A stretch of 64,000 nt of DNA from JBBPYC01 sp038200275. GTDB taxonomy: Bacteria > Pseudomonadota > Gammaproteobacteria > Burkholderiales > Burkholderiaceae_C. Position numbers and translations under genes: made by a program. The stretch covers positions 1 to 64,000 of the forward strand of contig JBBPYC010000031.1 of the NCBI GenBank assembly GCA_038200275.1, in the 5' to 3' direction. Shown here piece by piece: positions 27,112-35,584 of the stretch. Numbering within the stretch: the stretch's first letter is position 1; every line of letters begins with the position of its first letter. Under the pieces are notes generated by a model. The model was not told where the DNA came from. It saw nothing but the letters and a program-made list of their open reading frames with translations, and did no database searches.

Positions 27112-28101
27112 CTACAGCAACCGCGCGAGCGTCAGCAGCGCAAGCAGTACCAACCACATCACGACCGAACGGCCGACCAGCCCAACCACGCCGCGCAGAT
27201 GGGCAAGTTCAGCATCACGCCCCGGCGTCGGCACGCTTGCCAGTGGCCGCGGCAAGGAGTCCGAGTCGTCCAGCCCCTGTGCGCCGGTGGAGGGATAGTC
27301 CGCCGCAGACTCCAACGCGGCGCCGCCCAGGCGCACATTCAGAGCGCCTGCGGTCGCGGCCAGAATCACGCCGTCGTTGTCATCCGGGAACTGGCGTGCG
27401 TGCCGACGCCAGCCGTCGATCGCCTCCTCAAAACTGCCGACCACCGCGAAGCTCGCTGCGGTGAGCCGCGTGGGCAACCAGTCGATCACATGCCAGCAAA
27501 CGCGTGTGACGCGGCGCAACGCACCGTTCGCCGACATCGCGTCGCGCCGCCGCCAGTAACGGGCAACGAACTCGGCCAGCCGATACAGCACCGCACCGGC
27601 TGGCCCGAGACCCAGCGCAGCAAGCACCGAATACCAGGCCAGCACGCCAAACACCCGCCGATGCGCAGTCAACACGAATGCTTCGATCACATGCCGCACG
27701 AGTTCGACCTGCGGCACGTCGTGTGTGTCGACTTGCTGCCACTGCGCAAGCCGTGCGCGTGCACTGGCTTCATCGCCGCGCGCAAGCTGTTCCCGAATGC
27801 CCGTGAAATGGCGGCTGAACTGCCGAAAACCGAGCGTCGCGTAGAGCACCGCAATGTCCCACAGCATCGCAGCCGGCCAGCCGATGCCGGTCTGCAATAC
27901 CCAGTGCAGTCCCACCACCGCAGCCACCGGCAGCCCGATGCAGATGCTCCAGGCGATCACGCCGTGTGCGGAATCGCCTGCATCAAAGTTGCGGCCGGTC
28001 CAGCGCGCCCAGCGGCGCAGCCCTGCCTGCAGCGGGTTGCGGCGCGCCAGAGGCCAGGCTTGCTCCAGCAGCAGCGCGCAGACGATCGCGAAGAAAATCA
28101 T
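27112..28101 (-). CDS. CobD/CbiB-family membrane protein
   Basis: 329 residues with about five hydrophobic segments and the family core (VLYATLGFRQFSRHF, DWLPTRLTAASFAVVG and DDNDGVILAATAGALNVRLGG). CbiB/CobD attaches the aminopropanol arm during adenosylcobamide synthesis, but no other cobalamin gene is near. Burkholderiales often carry such a stand-alone member beside a NUDIX gene, so its true role may differ (AmpE-like). It is followed leftward by no operon partner. Confidence 0.82.
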   Translation of the reverse strand: MIFFAIVCALLLEQAWPLARRNPLQAGLRRWARWTGRNFDAGDSAHGVIAWSICIGLPVAAVVGLHWVLQTGIGWPAAMLWDIAVLYATLGFRQFSRHFTGIREQLARGDEASARARLAQWQQVDTHDVPQVELVRHVIEAFVLTAHRRVFGVLAWYSVLAALGLGPAGAVLYRLAEFVARYWRRRDAMSANGALRRVTRVCWHVIDWLPTRLTAASFAVVGSFEEAIDGWRRHARQFPDDNDGVILAATAGALNVRLGGAALESAADYPSTGAQGLDDSDSLPRPLASVPTPGRDAELAHLRGVVGLVGRSVVMWLVLLALLTLARLL

Positions 28102-28164
28102 GCACGGATGATAGGTCGCGCCTTCAACACCGCCTTACCCTCCCCAAGCGCAAGACCGGCGTGG

Positions 28165-28890
28165 TCAAGCGCTTAAAAACCGATACAGATTGCGCAGCAT
28201 GGCGGCGGTGGCGCCCCAGACAAAACGCTCGTGCGCGCCGTCTTGCCAAGGCATCGAATACCACTCGCGCCGGGCGCCTTCCCACTCGAATGCGTGGCGC
28301 CGGTGCTGCGCCGGGTCCATCAAGAAAGCAAGCGGCACTTCAAACGCAGCAGCCACTTCATAGGGATTGGCGCGCAACTCAAACGCGGGGTCGATCAGTG
28401 CCACCACGGGCGTGATGATGAACGAGCTGCCGGTCACGTACTCAGGCAGGCTGCCGATCACTTCGACGAAGCGCGGGTCCAGGCCGACTTCCTCATGTGC
28501 TTCGCGCAGCGCGGTGGCCACTGCATCGGCATCCTCCGGGTCCGACTTGCCGCCCGGGAACGCGACCTGGCCGGAATGCGTCGACAGATGCGCGGTGCGC
28601 TCGGTCAGCAGCACCGTGGAAGCATTCGGGCCACGCAGCACGATCGGGATCAGCACCGCGGCGCGCGCAGGGCTGCGGTTTGGCAGGAATTTGCGTTCCT
28701 GCACGAGTTCCGGCTGCCAGACCGGCGGACTGGCAAAGCGCGCACGCAGCGCTTCAGGCCGCAGGTCGGCCTGTGGCACGGCGGGCAGTGCCGCTTCGTC
28801 GGCCCCCACGATCGGTACTTTTCGCGGATCGAAGCTCGGCAGGCTGGATGTGCCTGGCGGCGTCACCCTGGGAATGTCAATCGTGGTCAT
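28165..28890 (-). CDS. NUDIX hydrolase, CoA pyrophosphatase type
   Basis: 241 residues from the ATG at 28890. The NUDIX box is complete (GGKSDPEDADAVATALREAHEEVGL-type spacing), with the CoA-pyrophosphatase lead-in LLTERTAHLSTHSGQVAFPGG just before it. It probably hydrolyses CoA or its derivatives to phosphopantetheine and 3',5'-ADP. It lies 60 bp from the CobD-like gene on the same strand. Confidence 0.88.
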   Translation of the reverse strand: MTTIDIPRVTPPGTSSLPSFDPRKVPIVGADEAALPAVPQADLRPEALRARFASPPVWQPELVQERKFLPNRSPARAAVLIPIVLRGPNASTVLLTERTAHLSTHSGQVAFPGGKSDPEDADAVATALREAHEEVGLDPRFVEVIGSLPEYVTGSSFIITPVVALIDPAFELRANPYEVAAAFEVPLAFLMDPAQHRRHAFEWEGARREWYSMPWQDGAHERFVWGATAAMLRNLYRFLSA

Positions 28891-28988
28891 TGCAGGCAAT
28901 GCGGCATGAAAAAACCGCCAAAAGCGCTGAAGCCTGAGGCGGTTTTCATCCAAGCGGCAGTGGTTGCCGACTGAAGGGTGCGGGAAGC

Positions 28989-29372
28989 CTACTTCTCGCC
29001 GGCCGGCAGCTTGATGCGGAACGGCAGCTTTTCCTTGATCCGCGCCGACTTGCCGCTGCGCTCACGCAGGTAGTACAGCTTGGCCCGGCGCACATCGCCG
29101 CGGCGCTTGACTTCGATACCGGCAATCAGCGGGCTGTAGGTCTGGAACGTGCGCTCAACGCCCTCGCCGCTCGAGATCTTGCGCACCGTGAAGCCACTGT
29201 TGAGGCCGCGATTGCGCATCGCGATCACAACGCCTTCGTAAGCCTGCAAGCGCTTCCTCGCGCCTTCGACCACGTTCACACTGACGATCACCGTGTCCCC
29301 TGGGCCGAAGACAGGGATCTTCTTGCCCAGGCGGTCGATTTCTTCTTGCTCCAGCGTCTGGATGAGATTCAT
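28989..29372 (-). CDS. rplS: 50S ribosomal protein L19
   Basis: 127 residues, full length. Family segments: IPVFGPGDTVIVSVNVVEG, QAYEGVVIAMRNRG, FTVRKISSGEGVERTF and RRAKLYYLRERSGKSARIKE. L19 sits at the 30S-50S interface. It is the last gene of the rpsP-rimM-trmD-rplS block, 143 bp after trmD. A TATAAT on the minus strand at the trmD stop (29515-29520) may give it its own promoter. Confidence 0.98.
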   Translation of the reverse strand: MNLIQTLEQEEIDRLGKKIPVFGPGDTVIVSVNVVEGARKRLQAYEGVVIAMRNRGLNSGFTVRKISSGEGVERTFQTYSPLIAGIEVKRRGDVRRAKLYYLRERSGKSARIKEKLPFRIKLPAGEK

Positions 29373-29515
29373 AAATTCCTCAAATCGATCGTGCCCGCGC
29401 CAGGCGGGGAGCTGCCGCTGGGTCTCTGTTCACCTGAGACACCGAGCGGGACGGGTTGAAAAACATCAACAAAACCGTCAACCAGGCAGAGGATCGGAAA
29501 AAGCTTAGCCCTCGA

Positions 29516-30253
29516 TTATAACTTTTGACGTTTCGGTGCCTTGTGCGTTTCAGCGGAAAACAAGTCAGGCCGCAATTGCTGTGTCAAGGCGCGCCGCTGC
29601 TCAAGTCGCCACTGCTCGATGCGCGCGTGGTGTCCGGACAGCAACGCCTCGGGCACGCCCTGCCCGCGCCATTGTTCGGGCCGTGTGTAGTGCGGGCAGT
29701 CGAGCAGACCCTGCACGGCGGGGTTGAAGCTGTCGAATGTGTGGCTGTCGGGGTCGTGCAGCACACCCGGCAATAAACGGGCTACTGCGTCCAGCAACGC
29801 AATCGCAGCGATCTCGCCACCCGACAGCACGAAGTCGCCAAGGCTCAACTGCCGGTCAACGCAGGCGTCGATGAAGCGCTGATCCAACCCTTCGTAGCGG
29901 CCACAAATCAAGATCGCGCCTGCCGTTGGCTCGCTGGCAAAGTCGGCCACCACCGCATGATCGATGCGGCTGCCCACTGGTGAAAAAAGTACCACCGGCG
30001 CCGCGACGGCGTGCGCGCCCCGATCGATGCGAATCGCCTCGACGCAGCGGGCCAGCGGCTCGGCCAGCATCACCATACCGGGGCCGCCGCCAAACGGCCG
30101 GTCGTCCACGCGCCGATAGGTGCCGTCGGCAAAATCGCGCAGGTTCCAGCAGCGCAGTTTAAGCTGTTCAGAGTCGAACGCGCGCCGCGTGACACCGGCG
30201 GTGGTAAACGGCGCGAACAGCTCAGGGAACAAGGTGACGACGTCAAAACGCAT
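29516..30253 (-). CDS. trmD: tRNA (guanine-N1)-methyltransferase
   Basis: 245 residues of the SPOUT knot family. It methylates G37 next to the anticodon using SAM and prevents frameshifting. Recognised motifs: MRFDVVTLFPELF, DDRPFGGGPGMVM, ICGRYEGLDQRF and the knot region SLGDFVLSGGE. An MFS transporter gene separates it from rimM, which is unusual. Confidence 0.97.
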   Translation of the reverse strand: MRFDVVTLFPELFAPFTTAGVTRRAFDSEQLKLRCWNLRDFADGTYRRVDDRPFGGGPGMVMLAEPLARCVEAIRIDRGAHAVAAPVVLFSPVGSRIDHAVVADFASEPTAGAILICGRYEGLDQRFIDACVDRQLSLGDFVLSGGEIAAIALLDAVARLLPGVLHDPDSHTFDSFNPAVQGLLDCPHYTRPEQWRGQGVPEALLSGHHARIEQWRLEQRRALTQQLRPDLFSAETHKAPKRQKL

Positions 30254-30284
30254 GGGGTCGATGATGACGGAATAGCCCGCAGCG

Positions 30285-31574
30285 CTATGCCGTCATCTTG
30301 TCGCGCTGCGCCAGGCTGCGAAAGATTTGCGACCAGAGCCCAGCCACCGCCAGCGTGCCGATGCCGCCCAGCAGCACCGAGCCCACCGGCCCCAGCAGTG
30401 CGGCTGTGGCACCCGATTCGAACTCGCCCAACTGGTTGCTCGCGCCGATGAAGACGGAATTCACCGCACCGACCTTGCCGCGCATGTCGTTGGGCGTCTC
30501 CAACTGCACCAGCGTCTGGCGCACCACCACGCTGACCATGTCGGCGCCGCCCGAGACCGCCAAGGCGGCCATCGACAACGCGAGGTTCGTCGACAACCCG
30601 AACACCACCATACACAGGCCGAACAGCGCCACCGCCCACAGCAACTTGGGGCCGACCTTGCGCTCCATCGGCCAGCGCGTGAGCACGACCGACATGACCA
30701 GCGCGCCCACCGCCGGCGCCGCGCGCAGCAGGCCAAGGCCCCAGGGACCGGTCAGCAAGATGTCTTTTGCATAAATTGGCAAAAGCGCTGTGGCCCCGCC
30801 CAGCAGCACGGCGAACAGATCGAGCGACACTGCGCCCAGCAGCAACTTCGCGCGCCAGATGAAGCGCACCCCGGACAGCAAGGTGTCCAGCGTGACCGGC
30901 CGGCGCGGCGGCGGCACGTGAACGAAGCCGAGCCGCAGCATCAGCACGACGCCAATCACGAGCAACGCGGCACACACCGCATACACCGTTGCTGCACCGG
31001 CGACGAACAGCACACCACCGACCGCCGGCCCGCCAATGATCGCGGCTTGCGAGCCAGCTGAGCTGAACGCCATCGCTCGCGCGAGCATTGGGGCGGGCAC
31101 CAGCAGCGGCGTGAGCGCCTGCTGCGCGGGCATCTGGAATGCGCGCACCGCACCGAGCACGACCGACAGTCCAAGCAGCAGTTCGCGCGTGGCCCAATGC
31201 GCGTGGGCAGCCGCCGCAAGCGTCAGCGCGACCACGGCTTGTGCGCTCACACAAGCTGCAACGATCCGGTCGCGCCGGTACTGATCGGCGACGTGCCCTG
31301 CCGCCAACGTGAGCAACAACGCCGGCACGAACTGGTAGAGCCCAACCAGCCCGAGGTCCCAGGCACTGCCGGTCAAGTCGTACATCTGCCAGCCGACCGC
31401 CACCATCACCATTTGATTGGCGGCTGTGCCGAACAGCCGCGCGAACCACAGCCGCATGAATGCGCGCTGACCGGTCAGATCGGAAAAGCGGCCGGTGGGC
31501 ACGCCAGCGTCGCGGGCCTGGCCGCTGGAGCTCAAGGCAATCGGGGACGTCGCATGCTGACACCCACACGCCAA
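30285..31574 (-). CDS. MFS transporter (MFS_3/EntS-like) inserted in the rpsP-rplS operon
   Basis: Up to 429 residues with about 12 membrane helices. The motif-A-type loop GHVADQYRRDR follows helix 2, and the FARLFGTAANQMVMVAVGWQMYDLTGSAWDLG start is typical of MFS_3 exporters related to EntS. The longest frame starts with TTG at 31574; GTG at 31502 or ATG at 31457 may be the real start, because helix 1 begins only at about residue 40. It probably exports a small molecule. It lies between rimM and trmD in the same direction. Confidence 0.85.
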   Translation of the reverse strand: MACGCQHATSPIALSSSGQARDAGVPTGRFSDLTGQRAFMRLWFARLFGTAANQMVMVAVGWQMYDLTGSAWDLGLVGLYQFVPALLLTLAAGHVADQYRRDRIVAACVSAQAVVALTLAAAAHAHWATRELLLGLSVVLGAVRAFQMPAQQALTPLLVPAPMLARAMAFSSAGSQAAIIGGPAVGGVLFVAGAATVYAVCAALLVIGVVLMLRLGFVHVPPPRRPVTLDTLLSGVRFIWRAKLLLGAVSLDLFAVLLGGATALLPIYAKDILLTGPWGLGLLRAAPAVGALVMSVVLTRWPMERKVGPKLLWAVALFGLCMVVFGLSTNLALSMAALAVSGGADMVSVVVRQTLVQLETPNDMRGKVGAVNSVFIGASNQLGEFESGATAALLGPVGSVLLGGIGTLAVAGLWSQIFRSLAQRDKMTA

Positions 31575-31581
31575 TCAATCG

Positions 31582-31621
31582 GCGCGCGGCGTTGCATGGG
31601 GAACAGCGCGCGGCGTTGCAT
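31582..31621. repeat. 16-bp direct repeat between rimM and the MFS gene
   Basis: GCGCGCGGCGTTGCAT occurs at 31582-31597 and again at 31606-31621, separated by eight bases (GGGGAACA). It falls in the short gap between the rimM stop and the likely MFS start. It could be a scar of insertion or a regulator site; a second known site is needed to decide. Confidence 0.7.
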
Positions 31622-31635
31622 CGGCAGTTGCGCCG

Positions 31636-32217
31636 TCACTCGTAGTCGGGCTGCCAATCGACAGTGATGCGGCGCGCTGCCAGATCCACCTCGTCGACAA
31701 AAGCAGCGACAAACGGAATCATGCGGTCTCGGGGGGCGCCCGAGCCCACTTCGACCGGCACCTCAATCACCAACACGGTCTGGGCACCGGTCGACAACAA
31801 TTCACGCACCGTACCAAGCACCTCGCCTTCGCGGTTGATGACACCGAGGCCGATCAGATCGACCCAGTAGAACTCGTCGGCTTGCGCTGTGGGGAAGCTA
31901 GAACGCGCAACGAACACCCGCGCGCCAGCCAACGCTTGCGCCATGTCGCGGTCGGCCACGTCGTGCGCGCTGGCAACCACGCTGTCGGCATGCTCCTTGG
32001 CTTCGCGAACACGCAGCAGCTGGCTGCCTTCGAATGCGCGGGCGCCGCGCTCAGACGGCAGCAAATACCAACGTTTGGAAGAAAAAAGCGCCTTTGGATC
32101 GGCGCTGTGGGCCAGCAGCTTGAACCAGCCCTTCAGGCCCCAGGCGCCCGTGATGCGAGCCACCTCGATCGCGTCGGGCGGCAGCTCGGCAGGTTCCAGG
32201 CCGGCGATCATGCGCAA
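31636..32217 (-). CDS. rimM: 16S rRNA processing protein RimM
   Basis: 193 residues with the N-terminal RimM domain (IEVARITGAWGLKGWFKL) and a C-terminal PRC-barrel (EFYWVDLIGLGVINREGEVLG), ending in VDWQPDYE. RimM helps 30S assembly near S19. It follows rpsP by about 86 bp in the normal order. Confidence 0.95.
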   Translation of the reverse strand: MRMIAGLEPAELPPDAIEVARITGAWGLKGWFKLLAHSADPKALFSSKRWYLLPSERGARAFEGSQLLRVREAKEHADSVVASAHDVADRDMAQALAGARVFVARSSFPTAQADEFYWVDLIGLGVINREGEVLGTVRELLSTGAQTVLVIEVPVEVGSGAPRDRMIPFVAAFVDEVDLAARRITVDWQPDYE

Positions 32218-32303
32218 CCATCTGCAGCAAATTCAGATGAGCGGATGCGGGCGGCTGCCCATGGTGCGCAGCAGCCCACCCCTGTCTGCTTGACTGGCGC
32301 CGA

Positions 32304-32606
32304 TCAGGCCGCAGCGACTTCGGCCGGCTTCTCGGCTGCTGCAGCGGCCGGTGCCAAGCCACCCGCGGCAGCCGCTTGACGAATCAGACGCTCGACCGTC
32401 GGTGACGCCTGCGCCCCGACGCCGCGCCAGTAGCTCAGGCGATCCTGCGCGAGGCGGATGCTTTCTTCGTGGCTTTTGGCGATCGGGTTGTAGAAACCGA
32501 TGCGCTCGATGAAGCGCCCATCGCGCCGGGTGCGCTTGTCGGCCACGACGATATTGAAAAAGGGACGGGCTTTGGCGCCGCCGCGTGAGAGTCGAATCAC
32601 AACCAT
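32304..32606 (-). CDS. rpsP: 30S ribosomal protein S16
   Basis: 100 residues from the ATG at 32606 (MVVIRLSRGGAKARPFFNIV). The longer upstream frame is not S16. The core VVADKRTRRDGRFIERIGFYNP is complete, and the last 20 residues are an Ala-rich tail common in betaproteobacteria. First gene of the ribosomal block. Confidence 0.97.
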   Translation of the reverse strand: MVVIRLSRGGAKARPFFNIVVADKRTRRDGRFIERIGFYNPIAKSHEESIRLAQDRLSYWRGVGAQASPTVERLIRQAAAAGGLAPAAAAAEKPAEVAAA

Positions 32607-32748
32607 CGTGTTTATCCTTGAGGCGCCAACCGTGAACGCGCGACGCTCGGGGTCAAGCCGGAGAAAGAAAATCAGGGGGGAACAAAAGGAAACCATCAAC
32701 CGCCGACAGACCCCGCAGCTATTGCAGGCGTCGCGCGAAAAGCCTTCT

Positions 32749-32754
32749 ATTATA
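32749..32754 (-). promoter_or_regulatory. Probable -10 box of the rpsP operon
   Basis: TATAAT on the minus strand, about 145 bases before the rpsP ATG. It lies between rpsP and the divergent acetyltransferase gene. The -35 position falls inside the start of that gene and is weak. Confidence 0.45.
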
Positions 32755-32769
32755 ACTTCGACCCATTCA

Positions 32770-33291
32770 ATGATCACCATTCGACCCAGCCGCGATGACG
32801 ATGTGCCCGCCGTCGCGGCGCTCTACGCGCATCACGTGCTGCACGGCACCGGCACGTTCGAGACCGAGCCGCCAACGCCACAAGACATCGCCGCCCGCCG
32901 CGCCGACGTGCTGGTCAAACGCCTGCCCTGGCTCGTGGCTGAAGAGGACCACGCGGTGATCGGCTATGCGTACTGCCAATGGTTCAAGCCGCGGCCGGCC
33001 TATCGCTTCTCAGCCGAGGATTCGGTCTATCTGGCGCCAGCTGCGATGCGGCACGGCGTCGGCCGCGCATTGCTTGCACAGCTTGAAGCCGATGCGGTCG
33101 CTGCCGGCGTGCGCCGCCTGATTGCCGTGATCGGCGACTCGGCCAACCACGGCTCCATCGAACTGCACCGGACGTGTGGGTTTCAAACGGTCGGCACCCT
33201 CGCATCGTGCGGCTGGAAGTTTGGCCGCTGGCTCGACGTGGTGATGATGGACAAGGCGGTGGGTCGTGGCGACAAGACCGCGCCCGAATGA
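32770..33291 (+). CDS. GNAT acetyltransferase, phosphinothricin-acetyltransferase-like
   Basis: 173 residues from the ATG at 32770. The family opening (ITIRPSRDDDVPAVAALYAHHV and GTGTFETEPPTPQDIAAR) and the acetyl-CoA loop RHGVGRALLAQLEADA match Pat/YncA-type enzymes that acetylate phosphinothricin, methionine sulfone or similar amino-acid analogues. SIELHRTCGFQTVGTL is the C-terminal GNAT motif. It is divergent from rpsP. The natural substrate is unknown. Confidence 0.88.
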   Translation: MITIRPSRDDDVPAVAALYAHHVLHGTGTFETEPPTPQDIAARRADVLVKRLPWLVAEEDHAVIGYAYCQWFKPRPAYRFSAEDSVYLAPAAMRHGVGRALLAQLEADAVAAGVRRLIAVIGDSANHGSIELHRTCGFQTVGTLASCGWKFGRWLDVVMMDKAVGRGDKTAPE

Positions 33292-33337
33292 CCGGCAAAG
33301 CGGGCGACCCCCAGAGTCAGCCGCACAATCGCACTCG

Positions 33338-33784
33338 ATGAAAAACAAGACCGTTGCGACGTGGCTCGCATTTCTGGGTGGCCCGCTTGGGCTGCACCGC
33401 TTCTACCTCCACGGCATGTCGGACACCATCGGCTGGCTGCTGCCGATCCCAACCGCGCTGGGCCTGTACGGCATTGAGCGCGTGCAGCAGTACGGCTTGG
33501 ACGACCAGTTGAGCTGGTGGCTGATCCCCCTGCTGGGCTTCACCATCGCAGCGTGTGCGTTGACCGCCATCGTCTACGGCCTGGCAAGCCGCGAACGCTG
33601 GAATGCGCGCCACAACCCGGGTGCCGACGCCGAGCACGAAGCCGGTGGCACGAGCTGGATCACGATCGGCGCAGTCGTGATCGCACTGATGGTGGGCACC
33701 GGCGTGCTGATGGCCAGCATCGCGTTCAGCTTTCAGCGCTACTTCGAGGTGCAGGTGGAGCAGGGATTAAAAATCTCGCAATGA
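33338..33784 (+). CDS. TM2-domain membrane protein
   Basis: 148 residues from the ATG at 33338. The first half is a TM2-type hairpin (TVATWLAFLGGPLGLHRFYLHG, with the GxxGxHRFY core), followed by two more hydrophobic segments near residues 60 and 110. The family has no settled function. It ends 40 bp from the convergent acyl-CoA ligase gene. Confidence 0.8.
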   Translation: MKNKTVATWLAFLGGPLGLHRFYLHGMSDTIGWLLPIPTALGLYGIERVQQYGLDDQLSWWLIPLLGFTIAACALTAIVYGLASRERWNARHNPGADAEHEAGGTSWITIGAVVIALMVGTGVLMASIAFSFQRYFEVQVEQGLKISQ

Positions 33785-33823
33785 TCCAGCGGAATGACCA
33801 CGGCACAGCCACGCACCGCCGCT

Positions 33824-35482
33824 TCAAATATCAATCGCCGCTGCCGACCCTGCCTGCTTTCTCAACTCGAACTTTTGAATCTTTCCGGTACTGGTTTTCG
33901 GCAGTTCACCGAAGACGACGGTGCGCGGCACCTTGAAGCTGGCCAGGTGCTTCTTGCAGTGCGCCACGATGTCGTCGGCTTTGGTGGTCGCGCCGGCTTT
34001 GAGTTCCACGAACGCGCAGGGCGTCTCGCCCCAGCGCGCATCGGGCTTGGCCACCACGGCCGCAGCCAGCACGTCGGGATGGCGGTACAGCACGTCTTCG
34101 ACTTCAATCGATGAGATGTTTTCGCCGCCCGAAATAATGATGTCCTTGGCCCGGTCCTTGATCTTGATGTAGCCGTCGGGGTAGGCCACGGCCAGATCGC
34201 CGCTGTGGAACCAGCCGCCGGCGAACGCTTCCTGTGTCGCCTTCGGGTTCTTGAGATAGCCCTTCATGGCGATGTTGCCTTTGAACATGATCTCGCCCAT
34301 CGTCTCGCCGTCCTGCGGCACGGGCAGCATCGTTACCCCATCGAGCACACGCACGTCGCGCTCCAAGTGGTAGCGCACCCCCTGGCGGGCGTTCAGCCGC
34401 GCGCGTTCGCCGATGTCGAGCGCGTCCCAGGCTTCGTGCTTGGCGCACACCGTGGCCGGGCCATACACCTCGGTCAGGCCGTAGACGTGAGTCAGGTCGA
34501 ACCCCATGCGCTCCATGCCTTCGATCATCGATGCTGGCGGCGCTGCACCGGCGACCATGGCTTTCACGCCTTTTGGCAGGCCTTGTTTCATCGCCTCGTT
34601 CGCATTCACCAGCAGGCTGTGCACGATCGGTGCGCCGCAGTAGTGTGTGACGCCGTGCTCGCGGAGCATGTCGAAGATGGTTTGCGCCTCGACCTTGCGC
34701 AGGCAGACGTTGACGCCGGCGCGCGCGGCCACCGTCCACGGAAAGCACCAGCCGTTGCAGTGGAACATCGGCAAAGTCCACAGATAGACCGCGTGTTTGG
34801 GCATGTCCCACTCGAGCACGTTGGAGATTGCGTTGATCGCCGCGCCGCGGTGGTGATAGACGACGCCCTTCGGGTTGCCGGTGGTCCCGCTGGTGTAGTT
34901 GAGCGCAATCGCGTCCCATTCATCCGCAGGCAGTTGCCATGTGAACTCGGGGTCGCCGGTGGCGACGAATCCGTCATAGGTCGTATCGCCAAGACGGATG
35001 TTGTCGCCCACGTACAGCGCGTCTTCCACATCGATCAGCAGCAACGGCTCCTTGCGTTCGCGCAGCGCCACGGCCGCTTTTGCCAGCTGCGAGAACTCCG
35101 GATCGACGATAAACGCTTTGGCCTCGCCGTGATCGAGCATGAAGGCGACGGTCTGCGCGTCGAGCCGCGTGTTGATAGCGTTCAGCACGGCGCCGGCCAT
35201 CGGCACGCCGAAATGCGCTTCGACCATCGGCGGCGTGTTCGGCAGCATCACGGCCACCGTGTCGTTCTTGCCAATCCCGCGCTGCGCCAGCGCGCTGGCC
35301 AGTTGGCGACAGCGTGTGTAGAGCTCGCGCCAGTCGCGACGCAGTGCGCCGGCGCCGAGGCCGTGCAGCACGGCCAGCCGGTCCGGGTAGACGTCGGCGG
35401 CGCGCTCTAAAAACGAGAGCGGTGACAGCGGCGCGAAGTTGGCCTCGCAGCGGGGCAATTGCTGGTCGAAGATGCTGGACAT
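33824..35482 (-). CDS. Acyl-CoA synthetase (AMP-forming), medium/short-chain type
   Basis: 552 residues from the ATG at 35482, which has a strong AAGGAG upstream; the longer frame beyond it is not related. ANL-family motifs: the P-loop-like YTSGTTGNPKGVVYHH, the YGLTEVYGP motif, HSGDLAVAYPDGYIKIKDR, and the catalytic lysine in TSTGKIQKFELR. It activates a carboxylic acid to the acyl-AMP and then to acyl-CoA. The sequence resembles AlkK-like fatty-acyl-CoA ligases. It is divergent from dnaG. Confidence 0.9.
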   Translation of the reverse strand: MSSIFDQQLPRCEANFAPLSPLSFLERAADVYPDRLAVLHGLGAGALRRDWRELYTRCRQLASALAQRGIGKNDTVAVMLPNTPPMVEAHFGVPMAGAVLNAINTRLDAQTVAFMLDHGEAKAFIVDPEFSQLAKAAVALRERKEPLLLIDVEDALYVGDNIRLGDTTYDGFVATGDPEFTWQLPADEWDAIALNYTSGTTGNPKGVVYHHRGAAINAISNVLEWDMPKHAVYLWTLPMFHCNGWCFPWTVAARAGVNVCLRKVEAQTIFDMLREHGVTHYCGAPIVHSLLVNANEAMKQGLPKGVKAMVAGAAPPASMIEGMERMGFDLTHVYGLTEVYGPATVCAKHEAWDALDIGERARLNARQGVRYHLERDVRVLDGVTMLPVPQDGETMGEIMFKGNIAMKGYLKNPKATQEAFAGGWFHSGDLAVAYPDGYIKIKDRAKDIIISGGENISSIEVEDVLYRHPDVLAAAVVAKPDARWGETPCAFVELKAGATTKADDIVAHCKKHLASFKVPRTVVFGELPKTSTGKIQKFELRKQAGSAAAIDI

Positions 35483-35584
35483 GATGAGTCTCCTTTTTTG
35501 TACGCCCTGCGGACAGGGCCTGGGAGCCAGCTTATTACAGCGGCTTGTTGGGGCGGGCACGCCGCCGCGGCCACAATAGCCGGC

